A stretch of 64,000 bases of DNA from the NCBI GenBank assembly GCA_963977135.1, contig CAXBNN010000009.1:1-64000 (forward strand), read 5' to 3'. This stretch comes from UBA2040 sp963977135 (GTDB lineage: Bacteria > Bacteroidota > Bacteroidia > Flavobacteriales_D > Crocinitomicaceae). Position 1 is the first letter of the stretch, and each line of letters begins with the position of its first letter. The notes under the pieces were generated by a model. That model did not search any database. It was not told the DNA's origin and worked only from the letters and a program-made list of their open reading frames with translations. Below are positions 50,879 through 59,033 of the stretch, piece after piece. Both the position numbers and the translations under genes were made by a program.

Positions 50879-51595
50879 CTACTTATGATAAGCCAACAAA
50901 CTACCATTCGAAACTATCCTTTTCTCAACATACCTTTTTGCTCGTAAACAAGCCTTAATCATCGGGTAGTCCAAAGCTAAATTGGCTAACAAAGCACTAG
51001 CAAAAATACAGCCTGTCCCATGCTTCGAAAAATCTGTTTTTACGTGAGGAGCGAAAGGAAATTCTTTACCTTCAAAATACAAAACATCTTTCCCTTTATT
51101 TTCTGAATGACCACCTTTTAAATAAATTGTAGCTGAGTTATTCTTTAATTCAAGTGACTCGTATTCAGGAATATTAGGAGTGATAATTATGTTTTTACAA
51201 ACGTCACTTTTCAAAAATTCATTAAATCGTATCAAGTTAAATTCACCGCCGGCACTTGCACTTAAAATCGGATCCCAAACAATAGTCGGTTTGTTGCATT
51301 TTTCATTCAGAATATGGATGATTTTTTCCAACAAATCTCCGGAAGAAATTAAACCAATTTTGATGAATTGAATTTTGTATCGATCAAGAAGGAGGTTCAG
51401 TTGTTCGAGAATGATTTCATTAGCAATCCAATCAACGTGTTTGAAAGAATCTTCGGTTTGCATTGTATTCGCCGTAATCACCGCTAAACCTTGAGTTTTG
51501 CTCTGTTCAAAGGATTTGCAATCCGCCAAAACGCCAGCACCGCCACTAGGGTCAAATCCGGCAATGGTCAAACAATACGGTCTTACTTTTGGCAT
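50879..51595 (-). CDS. thiD: Hydroxymethylpyrimidine/phosphomethylpyrimidine kinase
   Basis: 238 residues, ribokinase-like family. It phosphorylates HMP and then HMP-P for thiamine synthesis. Typical stretches are LTIAGFDPSGGAGVLADCKSF (about 9-29), ITANTMQTEDSF, and near the C-terminus DFSKHGTGCIFASALLANLA (about 195), where the HGTGC loop holds the phosphate. It is the last gene of the thiS-thiC-tenI-thiD operon, overlapping the upstream gene by 13 bases. Confidence 0.94.
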   Translation of the reverse strand: MPKVRPYCLTIAGFDPSGGAGVLADCKSFEQSKTQGLAVITANTMQTEDSFKHVDWIANEIILEQLNLLLDRYKIQFIKIGLISSGDLLEKIIHILNEKCNKPTIVWDPILSASAGGEFNLIRFNEFLKSDVCKNIIITPNIPEYESLELKNNSATIYLKGGHSENKGKDVLYFEGKEFPFAPHVKTDFSKHGTGCIFASALLANLALDYPMIKACLRAKRYVEKRIVSNGSLLAYHK

Positions 51596-52161
51596 ATTTC
51601 GAATATTTCTTTGAAAGCATCTAATGGATTTTCATTCAACCAAACACTTCCTAACAAGGCGAATTTAGTGAATCCAAGTTCTTGTGCGTCGATTATTGTT
51701 TTTGAATTAAGTCCACCCAAAGCTACAGCCTTTGCTTTAAGCTCTGTTGCCCAATCGTTAATTTCCCAATTTTCATCCGAAGAATAGTTCTTCTTAGAAA
51801 TGCTTTGAAACACAGGCGAACAAAAGAAATAATCAAATTCATTTCCCAATTCTAATGCGTCCATTTTACTATGAAAAGATGTCGAATTGAGCGAAGAACT
51901 TTTTACAAAACCTTCTCTATCTATTTCCTTATAGTGCAAACCTATTTTCGGAAAATTCAACTGCAAATCATGAAAAGAATGAATCGATATCCGAGGATAA
52001 AACAGTGGATTGATTTCCAATAAATACTCAAGATAATCTTCCTTCGACCAATTCACTTTTCGTAAATGAAAACGCAATGTTTCATCCAAGCGCAGCATTT
52101 CCTGAACCAATGGGATTTCGTTGGCAACAGAATACTCTGGCGATATCAGTATTAGGTTCAA
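51583..52161 (-). CDS. TenI/ThiE-like TIM-barrel protein, degenerate at the ThiE active site
   Basis: 192 residues of the thiamine-phosphate synthase superfamily. Family landmarks are visible but altered: IGLHYKE where ThiE has GVHLGQ-D/E, DYFFCSPVFQSISKK where ThiE has the GPIF-TxTK loop, and ALGGLNSKT. The loss of the key acidic residue and the ThiE GPxF loop argue for a TenI-type role (in B. subtilis a thiazole tautomerase) rather than TMP synthase; the second gene, thiE at 54726, has all the motifs. It lies between thiC (six bases) and thiD. Confidence 0.72.
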   Translation of the reverse strand: MNLILISPEYSVANEIPLVQEMLRLDETLRFHLRKVNWSKEDYLEYLLEINPLFYPRISIHSFHDLQLNFPKIGLHYKEIDREGFVKSSSLNSTSFHSKMDALELGNEFDYFFCSPVFQSISKKNYSSDENWEINDWATELKAKAVALGGLNSKTIIDAQELGFTKFALLGSVWLNENPLDAFKEIFEICQK

Positions 52162-52167
52162 ATTTGC

Positions 52168-54069
52168 TTAAACCAATTTCTCAGGCTCAACATAAACGTC
52201 AGCGCCAGTATCGATGAATTTCTTAGACATGTCATCCATACCTTTTGCTAAAGCTTCCTCTTCCTTTAAACCTTGTGCTTTGGCATAATCCCGAACGTCT
52301 TGTGAGATTTTCATCGAACAGAAATGCGGTCCACACATAGAACAGAAATGCGCAACTTTTGCATTGTCAGAAGGCAATGTTTCATCATGGTATTCTCTCG
52401 CTGTATCTGGGTCCAAAGAAAGGTTGAATTGATCTTCCCAACGGAATTCAAAACGCGCTTTACTCAAAGCATTATCTCTATGTTGCGCTCCTGGGTGACC
52501 TTTCGCTAAATCGGCAGCATGTGCGGCTAATTTGTAGGTAATCACACCATCTTTAACGTCTTTTTTATTCGGCAAACCAAGGTGTTCTTTTGGTGTAACA
52601 TAACAAAGCATTGCACAACCAAACCAACCTATCATTGCAGCTCCAATTCCTGAAGTAATGTGATCATATCCCGGCGCAATATCAGTTGTCAATGGTCCAA
52701 GTGTGTAAAATGGAGCCTCATGACATTCTTCCAATTGCTTGTCCATGTTTTCTTTGATGAGGTGCATTGGAACGTGACCTGGACCTTCAATCATAACCTG
52801 AACATCGTGTTTCCAAGCGATTTTTGTCAATTCACCCAATGTTTCCAATTCAGCAAATTGTGCCTCGTCGTTCGCATCAGCAATTGATCCTGGACGCAAA
52901 CCATCTCCCAATGAGAAAGCAACATCGTAAGCTTTCATGATTTCGCAAATCTCTTCAAAATGCGTGTACAAGAAACTTTCTTTGTGATGCGCTAAACACC
53001 ATTTCGCCATGATAGAACCACCACGAGAAACAATTCCTGTCAAACGTTTTGCGGTCATTGGCACGTAACGCAACAATACTCCAGCGTGAATCGTGAAATA
53101 ATCAACACCTTGCTCTGCTTGTTCGATCAATGTATCTTTGAAAATCTCCCAAGTCAAATCTTCCGCTTTACCGTTCACTTTTTCCAAAGCTTGGTAAATT
53201 GGAACAGTACCAATTGGAACTGGAGAATTTCTTAAAATCCATTCTCTCGTTTCGTGGATATTCTTTCCTGTCGAAAGATCCATGATATTATCTGCTCCCC
53301 AACGACAAGCCCAAACTGCTTTTTCTACTTCTTCTTCGATTGAAGAAGAAACAGCTGAGTTACCAATGTTTGCATTGATTTTCACCAAGAAATTACGGCC
53401 AATAATCATCGGTTCGCTTTCTGGGTGATTAATGTTATTTGGAATAATTGCCCGACCAGCAGCTATTTCATCACGAACAAATTCTGGCGTGATTAATCCT
53501 TTTGGCGTATTTGCACCAAAACTTTCCCCCGGATGTTGCTTCGCTATTTCAATGACTTCGTCCAGTTTTTGATTCTCGCGAATGGCAATGTATTCCATTT
53601 CTGGAGTAATGATTCCTTTCTTCGCATAATGCAATTGAGAAACATTTTTACCTGGCTTAGCACGTAAAGGTTTCGCAATATGTTCGAAACGCAATTCATC
53701 TAATTTTGGATCATTTTTCCGCTCCATTCCATAGTCTGAAGAAACATCATCCAAACGTTCAACATCTCCACGGTCCAAAATCCATTGTTCTCTCAAACGA
53801 GGCAAACCTTTTTTAATGTCGATTGCTACATTCGGATCTGTATATGGACCTGAAGTATCATAAACAGTAACTGCAGGATTTACTTCTTTCGTGAATTCAC
53901 CGTCAGAAAACATTGGTTTAGATTCCGACAATTCAATTTCTCGCATTGCGACATTGATGTCGTGAATTTTACCTTTAACATAGATTTTTTTTGAACCAGT
54001 CAAAGGTGCTCTTGTGATTGTTTCTTCAGAAGGTGTTGTTTCTTTTTTCATATCTTGTTTATTAGCCAC
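52168..54069 (-). CDS. thiC: Phosphomethylpyrimidine synthase (radical SAM)
   Basis: 633 residues. It converts AIR to HMP-P in thiamine synthesis using a 4Fe-4S cluster and SAM. Motifs: TPEMEYIAIREN (about 148), IPNNINHPESEPMIIGRNF, GADNIMDLSTGKNIHETREW (about 258), SLGDGLRPGSIADANDEAQF and the C-terminal cluster motif CSMCGPHFCSM (about 592-602). It overlaps thiS by eight bases and shares its TPP riboswitch leader. Confidence 0.97.
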   Translation of the reverse strand: MANKQDMKKETTPSEETITRAPLTGSKKIYVKGKIHDINVAMREIELSESKPMFSDGEFTKEVNPAVTVYDTSGPYTDPNVAIDIKKGLPRLREQWILDRGDVERLDDVSSDYGMERKNDPKLDELRFEHIAKPLRAKPGKNVSQLHYAKKGIITPEMEYIAIRENQKLDEVIEIAKQHPGESFGANTPKGLITPEFVRDEIAAGRAIIPNNINHPESEPMIIGRNFLVKINANIGNSAVSSSIEEEVEKAVWACRWGADNIMDLSTGKNIHETREWILRNSPVPIGTVPIYQALEKVNGKAEDLTWEIFKDTLIEQAEQGVDYFTIHAGVLLRYVPMTAKRLTGIVSRGGSIMAKWCLAHHKESFLYTHFEEICEIMKAYDVAFSLGDGLRPGSIADANDEAQFAELETLGELTKIAWKHDVQVMIEGPGHVPMHLIKENMDKQLEECHEAPFYTLGPLTTDIAPGYDHITSGIGAAMIGWFGCAMLCYVTPKEHLGLPNKKDVKDGVITYKLAAHAADLAKGHPGAQHRDNALSKARFEFRWEDQFNLSLDPDTAREYHDETLPSDNAKVAHFCSMCGPHFCSMKISQDVRDYAKAQGLKEEEALAKGMDDMSKKFIDTGADVYVEPEKLV

Positions 54070-54262
54070 CAGCAGCAGCAGTAATTATTAAAATCTCATC
54101 GTTTTCATGAAGTGAAGTTACATTCCATTTGGATTTGGAAACCACGGCAGAGTTGATTGCTACGGCAATTCCTGTTTTTTCCATCAAGCCCTTTTCTTGG
54201 AGCAATTCACCCAAAGTAGAAACCTGAATGGACAATTGTTCTCCATTGAATTTCACTTCCAT
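54062..54262 (-). CDS. thiS: Sulfur carrier protein ThiS
   Basis: 66 residues, ubiquitin-like beta-grasp protein ending in AAAGG, whose C-terminal Gly is thiocarboxylated to give sulfur for the thiazole ring. It opens the minus-strand thiamine operon behind a TPP riboswitch (54305-54377) and overlaps thiC by eight bases. No ThiF adenylyltransferase gene is seen in this window. Confidence 0.94.
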   Translation of the reverse strand: MEVKFNGEQLSIQVSTLGELLQEKGLMEKTGIAVAINSAVVSKSKWNVTSLHENDEILIITAAAGG

Positions 54263-54304
54263 TCTTCAAATATATACTCTAGGGAAAACCTTGCTGGGCT
54301 GTCA

Positions 54305-54377
54305 CTTTTCCTTACGTCGGGATCAACCGATTCAAGTTCAAAGGGTATTTCTCAGACTATTTTGAAGTCACCCCTAA
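54305..54377 (-). promoter_or_regulatory. TPP riboswitch of the thiS-thiC operon
   Basis: On the minus strand the aptamer core is clear: TTTAGGGGTG (54378-54369), CTGAGA (54355-54350), ACCCTTTGAACTTG (54346-54333) and GACGTAAGGAAAA. These match the THI-element pattern of P1 (AGGGGT), CTGAGA, ACCC..AACCTGAT and the CGTAGGGA end. Binding of TPP would lower expression of thiS. The 40 bases to the thiS start would hold the expression platform. Confidence 0.9.
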
Positions 54378-54384
54378 AGTCATA

Positions 54385-54392
54385 CAAAATTA
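54385..54392 (-). promoter_or_regulatory. -7 box of the thiS-thiC operon
   Basis: On the minus strand TAATTTTG (54392-54385) is a full match to TAnnTTTG. The RNA would start near 54378, right at the riboswitch. No clear -33 TTG. Confidence 0.5.
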
Positions 54393-54436
54393 CGAATTCT
54401 GACTGGAATTATTTGTTTTTCGAAGCGATATTTGAA

Positions 54437-54549
54437 TTTCCCCCTTTGGAGGGCGATAAAGGGGAGGATACAAGGGCTTATAAAATGAAAGAATTGAGCC
54501 GGAAATTGAATAATCCTCCCCCTCGGTCCCCCTCCAAAGGGGGACCGAG
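54437..54549. repeat. Intergenic inverted-repeat element with a perfect inner hairpin
   Basis: The left arm about 54437-54468 (CCCCTTTGGAGGG...AGGGGAGGAT) and the right arm about 54513-54544 are near-perfect inverted repeats of about 31 bases. Inside the right arm, 54522-54533 pairs fully with 54538-54549 over a four-base loop. No T tract follows. Elements of this kind are spread in Bacteroidota genomes. It lies between the two thiamine riboswitches. Confidence 0.8.
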
Positions 54550-54596
54550 TAAATCTCAATTCATATGGGAATTTTTTGTAATTTTACCACGTAAAC

Positions 54597-54676
54597 TTTT
54601 AGGGGTGTCTGACAAACTTGTCATTCTGAGAAATACCCTCATCACCTGATGTAGATAATGCTGCCGAAGGAAAAAA
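54597..54676 (+). promoter_or_regulatory. TPP riboswitch of the thiE-thiG-thiH operon
   Basis: Plus strand: TTTTAGGGGTG (54597-54607), CTGAGA (54626-54631), ACCCTCATCACCTGAT (54635-54650) and GATAATGCTGCCGAAGGAAA (54654-54673). Same THI-element layout as the minus-strand one. A TAATTTTA box (7/8 of TAnnTTTG) lies at 54579-54586. Confidence 0.9.
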
Positions 54677-54691
54677 GTGAGGCGCTTGGCG

Positions 54692-54724
54692 TTCCTGAAA
54701 GTTTTGCACGTAAAAAAACAGGAA
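54692..54724 (+). promoter_or_regulatory. Candidate expression platform hairpin before thiE
   Basis: TTCCTG (54692-54697) can pair with CAGGAA (54719-54724), the likely ribosome-binding stretch two bases before the thiE ATG at 54726. This would let the riboswitch hide the site and block translation. Confidence 0.45.
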
Positions 54725-54725
54725 A

Positions 54726-55391
54726 ATGAATTTGCCGCGCATCCAATACATCACCCATCCAGAGGAAGATTTCTCGAATTTATCTTGGCTTGAAAAACTA
54801 GCTGAAGGTGGAATTTATTGGGTTCAATTGCGAATCAAAGAAGATGATTTAGCTGAGTTTCATCCAACACTTCATTACAAAGCGACTTTGATAGAAATTG
54901 CTGATTTATTGCGTGAAAAAACAAAGGAATTAGGAATGATTCTTACCATTAATGATCACCCAGAAGTTGCTCGTTTAGCGAATGCGGATGGAATCCATTT
55001 AGGGCAAGAGGATACACTAGAAGATTCTGAAACAGATGGTTTTGATATTTTTGGTGGAACTGCTCATGATCTTGCTGAAATGAAAAAGCACCCGATAGCT
55101 AAATTGAATTATTTCGGGGTAGGACCGTTCAAAGAAACAACAACTAAAAAGAAAATAAAATCCGTTTTGGGATCAGAAGGTTATGAATCTCTGTTCGTAG
55201 AAATGAAGAAAGAAGGAATTCAAAAACCAATTTTTGCCATCGGCGGAATTGAAGAAAATGATATTCCTGAAATAATGAAAACGGGTGTTTATGGAATTGC
55301 CCTTTCTGGATTAATTCACAAAAGCAATTTCAATAGTCAATTGATTAAAAATATAGTTCAAAAAGTTAACGACCATGCAAGATCCATTTAA
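54726..55391 (+). CDS. thiE: Thiamine-phosphate synthase
   Basis: 221 residues. It joins HMP-PP and thiazole phosphate to thiamine phosphate. The family motifs are complete: WVQLRIK, TINDHPEVARLANADGIHLGQED (about 78-100), FGVGPFKETTTKKK (about 135-148) and FAIGGIEENDI. It follows a TPP riboswitch and overlaps thiG by 17 bases. This is the likely catalytic ThiE in the window, whereas 51583-52161 lacks these residues. Confidence 0.93.
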   Translation: MNLPRIQYITHPEEDFSNLSWLEKLAEGGIYWVQLRIKEDDLAEFHPTLHYKATLIEIADLLREKTKELGMILTINDHPEVARLANADGIHLGQEDTLEDSETDGFDIFGGTAHDLAEMKKHPIAKLNYFGVGPFKETTTKKKIKSVLGSEGYESLFVEMKKEGIQKPIFAIGGIEENDIPEIMKTGVYGIALSGLIHKSNFNSQLIKNIVQKVNDHARSI

Positions 55392-56142
55392 AATAGGCGA
55401 CAAGATTTTTCAATCACGATTGTTTACGGGTACCGGTAAATTTAGTTCGAACAAAGAAATGGAAGCTGCACTTTTGGCTTCTGAAAGTGAATTGATTACC
55501 GTTGCTTTGAAAAGAGTAGAAGCAACCAAAGAAGATAATTTATTGAAACATTTGAATCATCCACACATCAATTTATTGCCAAATACTTCAGGTGTCAGGA
55601 CGGCAAAAGAAGCAGTTTTCGCTGCTGAATTGGCTCGAGAAGCTTTTGAAACGAATTGGATAAAATTGGAGATTCATCCCGAACCAAAATATTTGATGCC
55701 TGATCCAATCGAAACGTTAAAAGCCACAGAGGAATTAGCGAAAAAAGGGTTTATTGTGTTGCCTTATATTCATGCAGATCCAGTTTTGTGCAAGCATTTA
55801 GAAGATGCAGGAACGGCCGCGGTTATGCCTCTTGGTGCGCCAATTGGTTCTAACAAAGGTTTGAAAACCATGGATTTTCTCAAAATAATCATAGAACAAG
55901 CAAAAGTTCCGGTTATTGTGGATGCAGGTTTAGGTTCGCCTTCACATGCAGCTGAAGCTATGGAAATAGGAGCAAGCGCAGTTTTGGTAAATACTGCAAT
56001 AGCCATAAATAGAAATCCAGTTCAAATGGCAATCGCTTTTAAAATGGCTGTGCAGGCAGGAAGAATGGCTTATTTAGCTGGAACGAATCAAATTTTAGAA
56101 AGAGCAGAGGCTTCATCGCCACTTACTGCTTTTTTAGATTAA
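55375..56142 (+). CDS. thiG: Thiazole synthase
   Basis: 255 residues. It forms the thiazole ring from DXP, the ThiS thiocarboxylate and dehydroglycine. Motifs: SRLFTGTGKF (about 14-23), ELITVALKRVEAT (about 39-51), INLLPNTSGVRTAKEAV, ALKRVE Lys, and GAAVMPLGAPIGSNKGL (about 147-163), PVIVDAGLGSPSHAAEAMEIGASAVLVNTAIA. The start overlaps thiE by 17 bases. A 97-bp inverted-repeat element separates it from thiH. Confidence 0.95.
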   Translation: MQDPFKIGDKIFQSRLFTGTGKFSSNKEMEAALLASESELITVALKRVEATKEDNLLKHLNHPHINLLPNTSGVRTAKEAVFAAELAREAFETNWIKLEIHPEPKYLMPDPIETLKATEELAKKGFIVLPYIHADPVLCKHLEDAGTAAVMPLGAPIGSNKGLKTMDFLKIIIEQAKVPVIVDAGLGSPSHAAEAMEIGASAVLVNTAIAINRNPVQMAIAFKMAVQAGRMAYLAGTNQILERAEASSPLTAFLD

Positions 56143-56149
56143 AAAATAT

Positions 56150-56246
56150 GCCTTCGACTCCGCTCAGTCAGCTTTTTCTCAATTGATTGAAGGGGAGTTT
56201 GAAAGTTTAAGAACAAATAACAAGGTGACTGAGCGGAGTCGAAGGC
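56150..56246. repeat. 97-bp element with perfect 21-bp terminal inverted repeats
   Basis: GCCTTCGACTCCGCTCAGTC (56150-56169, one more base to 56170) is matched perfectly by its reverse complement at 56226-56246. The 55 bases between have no coding frame. Similar CTTCGACTCCGCTCAG repeats are common in Bacteroidota intergenic DNA. It sits inside the thiG-thiH operon, and its hairpin may reduce thiH transcription. Confidence 0.85.
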
Positions 56247-56265
56247 ACCGACAAAAAGAAATAAC

Positions 56266-57378
56266 ATGGAAACATTCAGCGAACATTTCGAAAAACTAAA
56301 TTGGGACCAAATAAAGTCTGATATCTACTCCAAAACGGAAGCAGATGTTCGTCGTGCGTTAGATAAGCCCAAAATAAATCTCGAAGATTTCCAAGCATTG
56401 ATTTCTCCAGCTGCAGCTCCATTTTTAGAAGAAATGGCGCAAAAAAGTAAAGCTCTGACTCAGAAGAGATTTGGTAAAGCTTTGCGTATGTACATTCCTA
56501 TGTACTTATCGAATGAATGTCAAAATATTTGCACGTATTGCGGATTTTCAATGGACAATAAAATCCCTCGAAAAACCCTTTCTGACGAAGAAATTATCAA
56601 AGAAGCTGAAATCGTTAAAGCGATGGGCTACGATCACATTCTTCTTGTCACAGGAGAAGCGAACAAAACGGTTGGAGTTGATTATTTCGTAAATGCTATT
56701 CGTTTGTTGAAGCCTTATTTTTCTCAGATATCTATCGAAGTTCAACCTATGGACCAAGATGAATATGAAATCTTGAATAAAGAAGGTGTTTATGCCGTTT
56801 TGGTTTATCAGGAAACTTATAAAGAAGACGATTATAAATTGCATCACCCCAAAGGAAAGAAATCGAATTTCCAATACCGACTAAAAACCCCGGACAGGCT
56901 AGGGAAGGCGGGAATTCATAAAATAGGTTTAGGTGTGCTTTACGGTTTAGAAGATTGGCGGGTTGATACTTACATGTCTGCTGAACATCTCGATTATTTA
57001 GAAAAGACCTATTGGAAAACACATTATGCTATTTCTTTCCCAAGGTTAAGACCTTGTGCCGGGGGAATTGATTTGAAATCTAACATGACGGACCGAGAAT
57101 TGGTTCAATTGATTTGTGCGTATCGATTGTTGAATGAAGAATTGGAACTTTCCATGTCAACTCGTGAATCGGAAAATTTTAGAAACAATGTAATTCCACT
57201 AGGTATAACTTCAATTTCTGCCGATTCCAAAACAGATCCAGGAGGTTACGCAAATCCGCAAGTTAATTTGGAGCAATTCGAAATCGACGACAAAAGATCT
57301 ACGGAATCGTTTATTGATGTAATCAAAAATCAAGGCTACGAGCCTGTTTTTAAAGATTGGGATAATTCTTTGATGTGA
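56266..57378 (+). CDS. thiH: 2-iminoacetate synthase (radical SAM)
   Basis: 370 residues. It cleaves tyrosine to give dehydroglycine for the thiazole ring. The 4Fe-4S motif is in SNECQNICTYCGF (about 83-95), and the context LRMYIPMYLSNEC, ILLVTGEANK (about 125) and FPRLRPCAGG is normal for ThiH. It lies in the riboswitch-controlled thiE-thiG-thiH operon, after a 97-bp inverted-repeat element. Two direct copies of AAAGTGGAAAGT follow its stop. Confidence 0.95.
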   Translation: METFSEHFEKLNWDQIKSDIYSKTEADVRRALDKPKINLEDFQALISPAAAPFLEEMAQKSKALTQKRFGKALRMYIPMYLSNECQNICTYCGFSMDNKIPRKTLSDEEIIKEAEIVKAMGYDHILLVTGEANKTVGVDYFVNAIRLLKPYFSQISIEVQPMDQDEYEILNKEGVYAVLVYQETYKEDDYKLHHPKGKKSNFQYRLKTPDRLGKAGIHKIGLGVLYGLEDWRVDTYMSAEHLDYLEKTYWKTHYAISFPRLRPCAGGIDLKSNMTDRELVQLICAYRLLNEELELSMSTRESENFRNNVIPLGITSISADSKTDPGGYANPQVNLEQFEIDDKRSTESFIDVIKNQGYEPVFKDWDNSLM

Positions 57379-57449
57379 AAAAAAGTGGAAAGTTTTAAAG
57401 TGGAAAGTAGAGAGTCTTTTTATGTTAAACTCACTCTATACTTTTTCAT

Positions 57450-58187
57450 TCATAACTTTACACTCTGCATTGAAGCAATATCCAATAAAAAATCAACATT
57501 CTCTTCAATATGATTTCCAATTACGATAACGTTTGCTCCAGCATTTTTAGCTAGATTAATTTGTTCGATAGTTCTTATTCCACCACCAATAATTAGGGGA
57601 ACATTTAGTTTGGAACATCTTTCAATAATTTCAGTTGAAATCGAATGTTCGGCTCCGCTGCCAGCATCTAGATAAATTAAACTCTTGCCTTGAAGAATTC
57701 CAGCAATTGCCGTATTCTCAATTAAATTAACCTGATTCTGAGGAATTGGGGATGTTTGGCTAACATATGCAACGGCAGAATGATTTCCGCCATCAATTAA
57801 TAAGTATGCAGTGGGAATTATTTCCAAGTTAGATTCTGCAATTTTTTTCGCTGTGCGAACATGTTGACCAATTAAATAATCAGGGTTCCGACCCGAAAGA
57901 AGACTTAAATATAAAATTGCATTGGCATTTTCGTCATATTGATATACATCTCCAGGGAATAATACAATTGGTAAATTAATTTCTTCTTTTAGAAAAGAGA
58001 TTATTCTATTCAAATCATTTTTTTCGACTGTGCTTCCTCCGACAAAAATGAAATCAACTTTTGCGAATTGTAGTTTTTTAATAAAGTCTTCTTTTCTGGA
58101 GAAATCAAATTTGTCAGGATCAACCAATATGGCAATTTGCCCATTTTTAGACTTGAACTGATTATATATTTCTTGATTCAATTTCAA
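57450..58187 (-). CDS. Geranylgeranylglyceryl phosphate synthase (bacterial, PcrB/GGGPS-like)
   Basis: 245 residues, TIM barrel. It starts QIAILVDPDKFDFS (about 17-30) with the DPDK metal-binding motif, followed by FIFVGGSTV (about 47-55), and ends with YLDAGSGAEHS and IGGGIRTIEQINLAKNAGANVIVIGNHIEE, the phosphate-binding region. Family members join a prenyl diphosphate to glycerol 1-phosphate. In Bacteroidota the product may feed an ether-lipid pathway. It overlaps the phosphopantetheinyl transferase gene by 26 bases. Confidence 0.9.
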   Translation of the reverse strand: MKLNQEIYNQFKSKNGQIAILVDPDKFDFSRKEDFIKKLQFAKVDFIFVGGSTVEKNDLNRIISFLKEEINLPIVLFPGDVYQYDENANAILYLSLLSGRNPDYLIGQHVRTAKKIAESNLEIIPTAYLLIDGGNHSAVAYVSQTSPIPQNQVNLIENTAIAGILQGKSLIYLDAGSGAEHSISTEIIERCSKLNVPLIIGGGIRTIEQINLAKNAGANVIVIGNHIEENVDFLLDIASMQSVKL

Positions 58188-58800
58188 TTGGATCAGAATT
58201 AATGGTTAATACATTATGCCCAGAATCAAAAACACGCAATGGGACATGAATTATGGCATCAGGATTGTGTATAGTGCCAACCCAATTATCTCCTTCTTTA
58301 TGCAATCTTAAATCATCTTTAAAAATAATTTCTTTTCGACCAGCAAGCTTATAAAGAGTTTCCTTTGCCGACCATGCCATTGTCATTTCTAATTCACTTT
58401 TAGTGTCAAAAATGGCTAGCTCTTCCTCATGAAGAAATTTTGGAAAAAGCTTAATCGCCTTTGCGCGTATAGGTTCTAGATCAAAACCTATTTTAAAATC
58501 TGAAATTGCAATACCAACTATATCTGTTGTGTGACTTATTGAAATATATTTTCTTGCTCCAATATGTGGGGCTCCAATAGAATCATAGGTAATTTCATCC
58601 TTTCCAAATATCGAATTCCTCAGCATTCGGGTTGCAACAAATTCCCTTTGTTTCACTTCATGCTGTATTGATTTTAAACGATTGAATTCGATAGGTAACA
58701 AGTCTTTTTCAAAGTCGTAAGGGTCGAAATCATTGTAGGACAGCAAATTAATTGTCGTTTTTGAGTTGATATTTATTTTGTGAATGTTTGAAAAATCCAT
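58162..58800 (-). CDS. 4'-phosphopantetheinyl transferase (Sfp/EntD-like)
   Basis: About 212 residues from the ATG at 58800 (an in-frame TTG lies seven codons earlier, at 58821). It transfers phosphopantetheine from CoA to carrier proteins. Motifs: ISISHTTDIVGIAIS (about 100), IGFDLEPIR with the GxDLE Asp-Glu metal residues (about 112-116), and MAWSAKETLYKLAG (about 147-158). No carrier protein or synthase lies near it. It overlaps the GGGPS-like gene by 26 bases, so both are expressed together. Confidence 0.9.
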   Translation of the reverse strand: MDFSNIHKININSKTTINLLSYNDFDPYDFEKDLLPIEFNRLKSIQHEVKQREFVATRMLRNSIFGKDEITYDSIGAPHIGARKYISISHTTDIVGIAISDFKIGFDLEPIRAKAIKLFPKFLHEEELAIFDTKSELEMTMAWSAKETLYKLAGRKEIIFKDDLRLHKEGDNWVGTIHNPDAIIHVPLRVFDSGHNVLTINSDPIEIESRNI

Positions 58801-58910
58801 TGTTAAAACCAAAGATAGCAAAATTCAGAAGTGACTTGATAATTATTTAGACATGTATAATGTTGTAAAATTTCGTTAAGAAAGTGTTAACAAAACCGAA
58901 ATAGGTTTCC

Positions 58911-58918
58911 TATCTTTG
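58911..58918 (+). promoter_or_regulatory. -7 box before the TonB-dependent receptor gene
   Basis: TATCTTTG is a full match to TAnnTTTG, 115 bases upstream of the start; no TTG -33 box at the right distance. A weaker TATATTTA lies at 58984-58991. Confidence 0.5.
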
Positions 58919-59033
58919 TTAAGTTAAGTTAAAGAAAACTTAGAAAAATTTATTTCAGGCGATTTTGAAAAGAGGAAATTGTCTATATTTACGACTTCTT
59001 GCAAAAAAAATGTTAAAATAAAAATATAAGCAT

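Noticed and set aside
54197..54649. 150-codon plus-strand frame between thiS and thiE
   Set aside because: It runs over thiS, both riboswitches and the repeat element, so its codons are explained by RNA structures.
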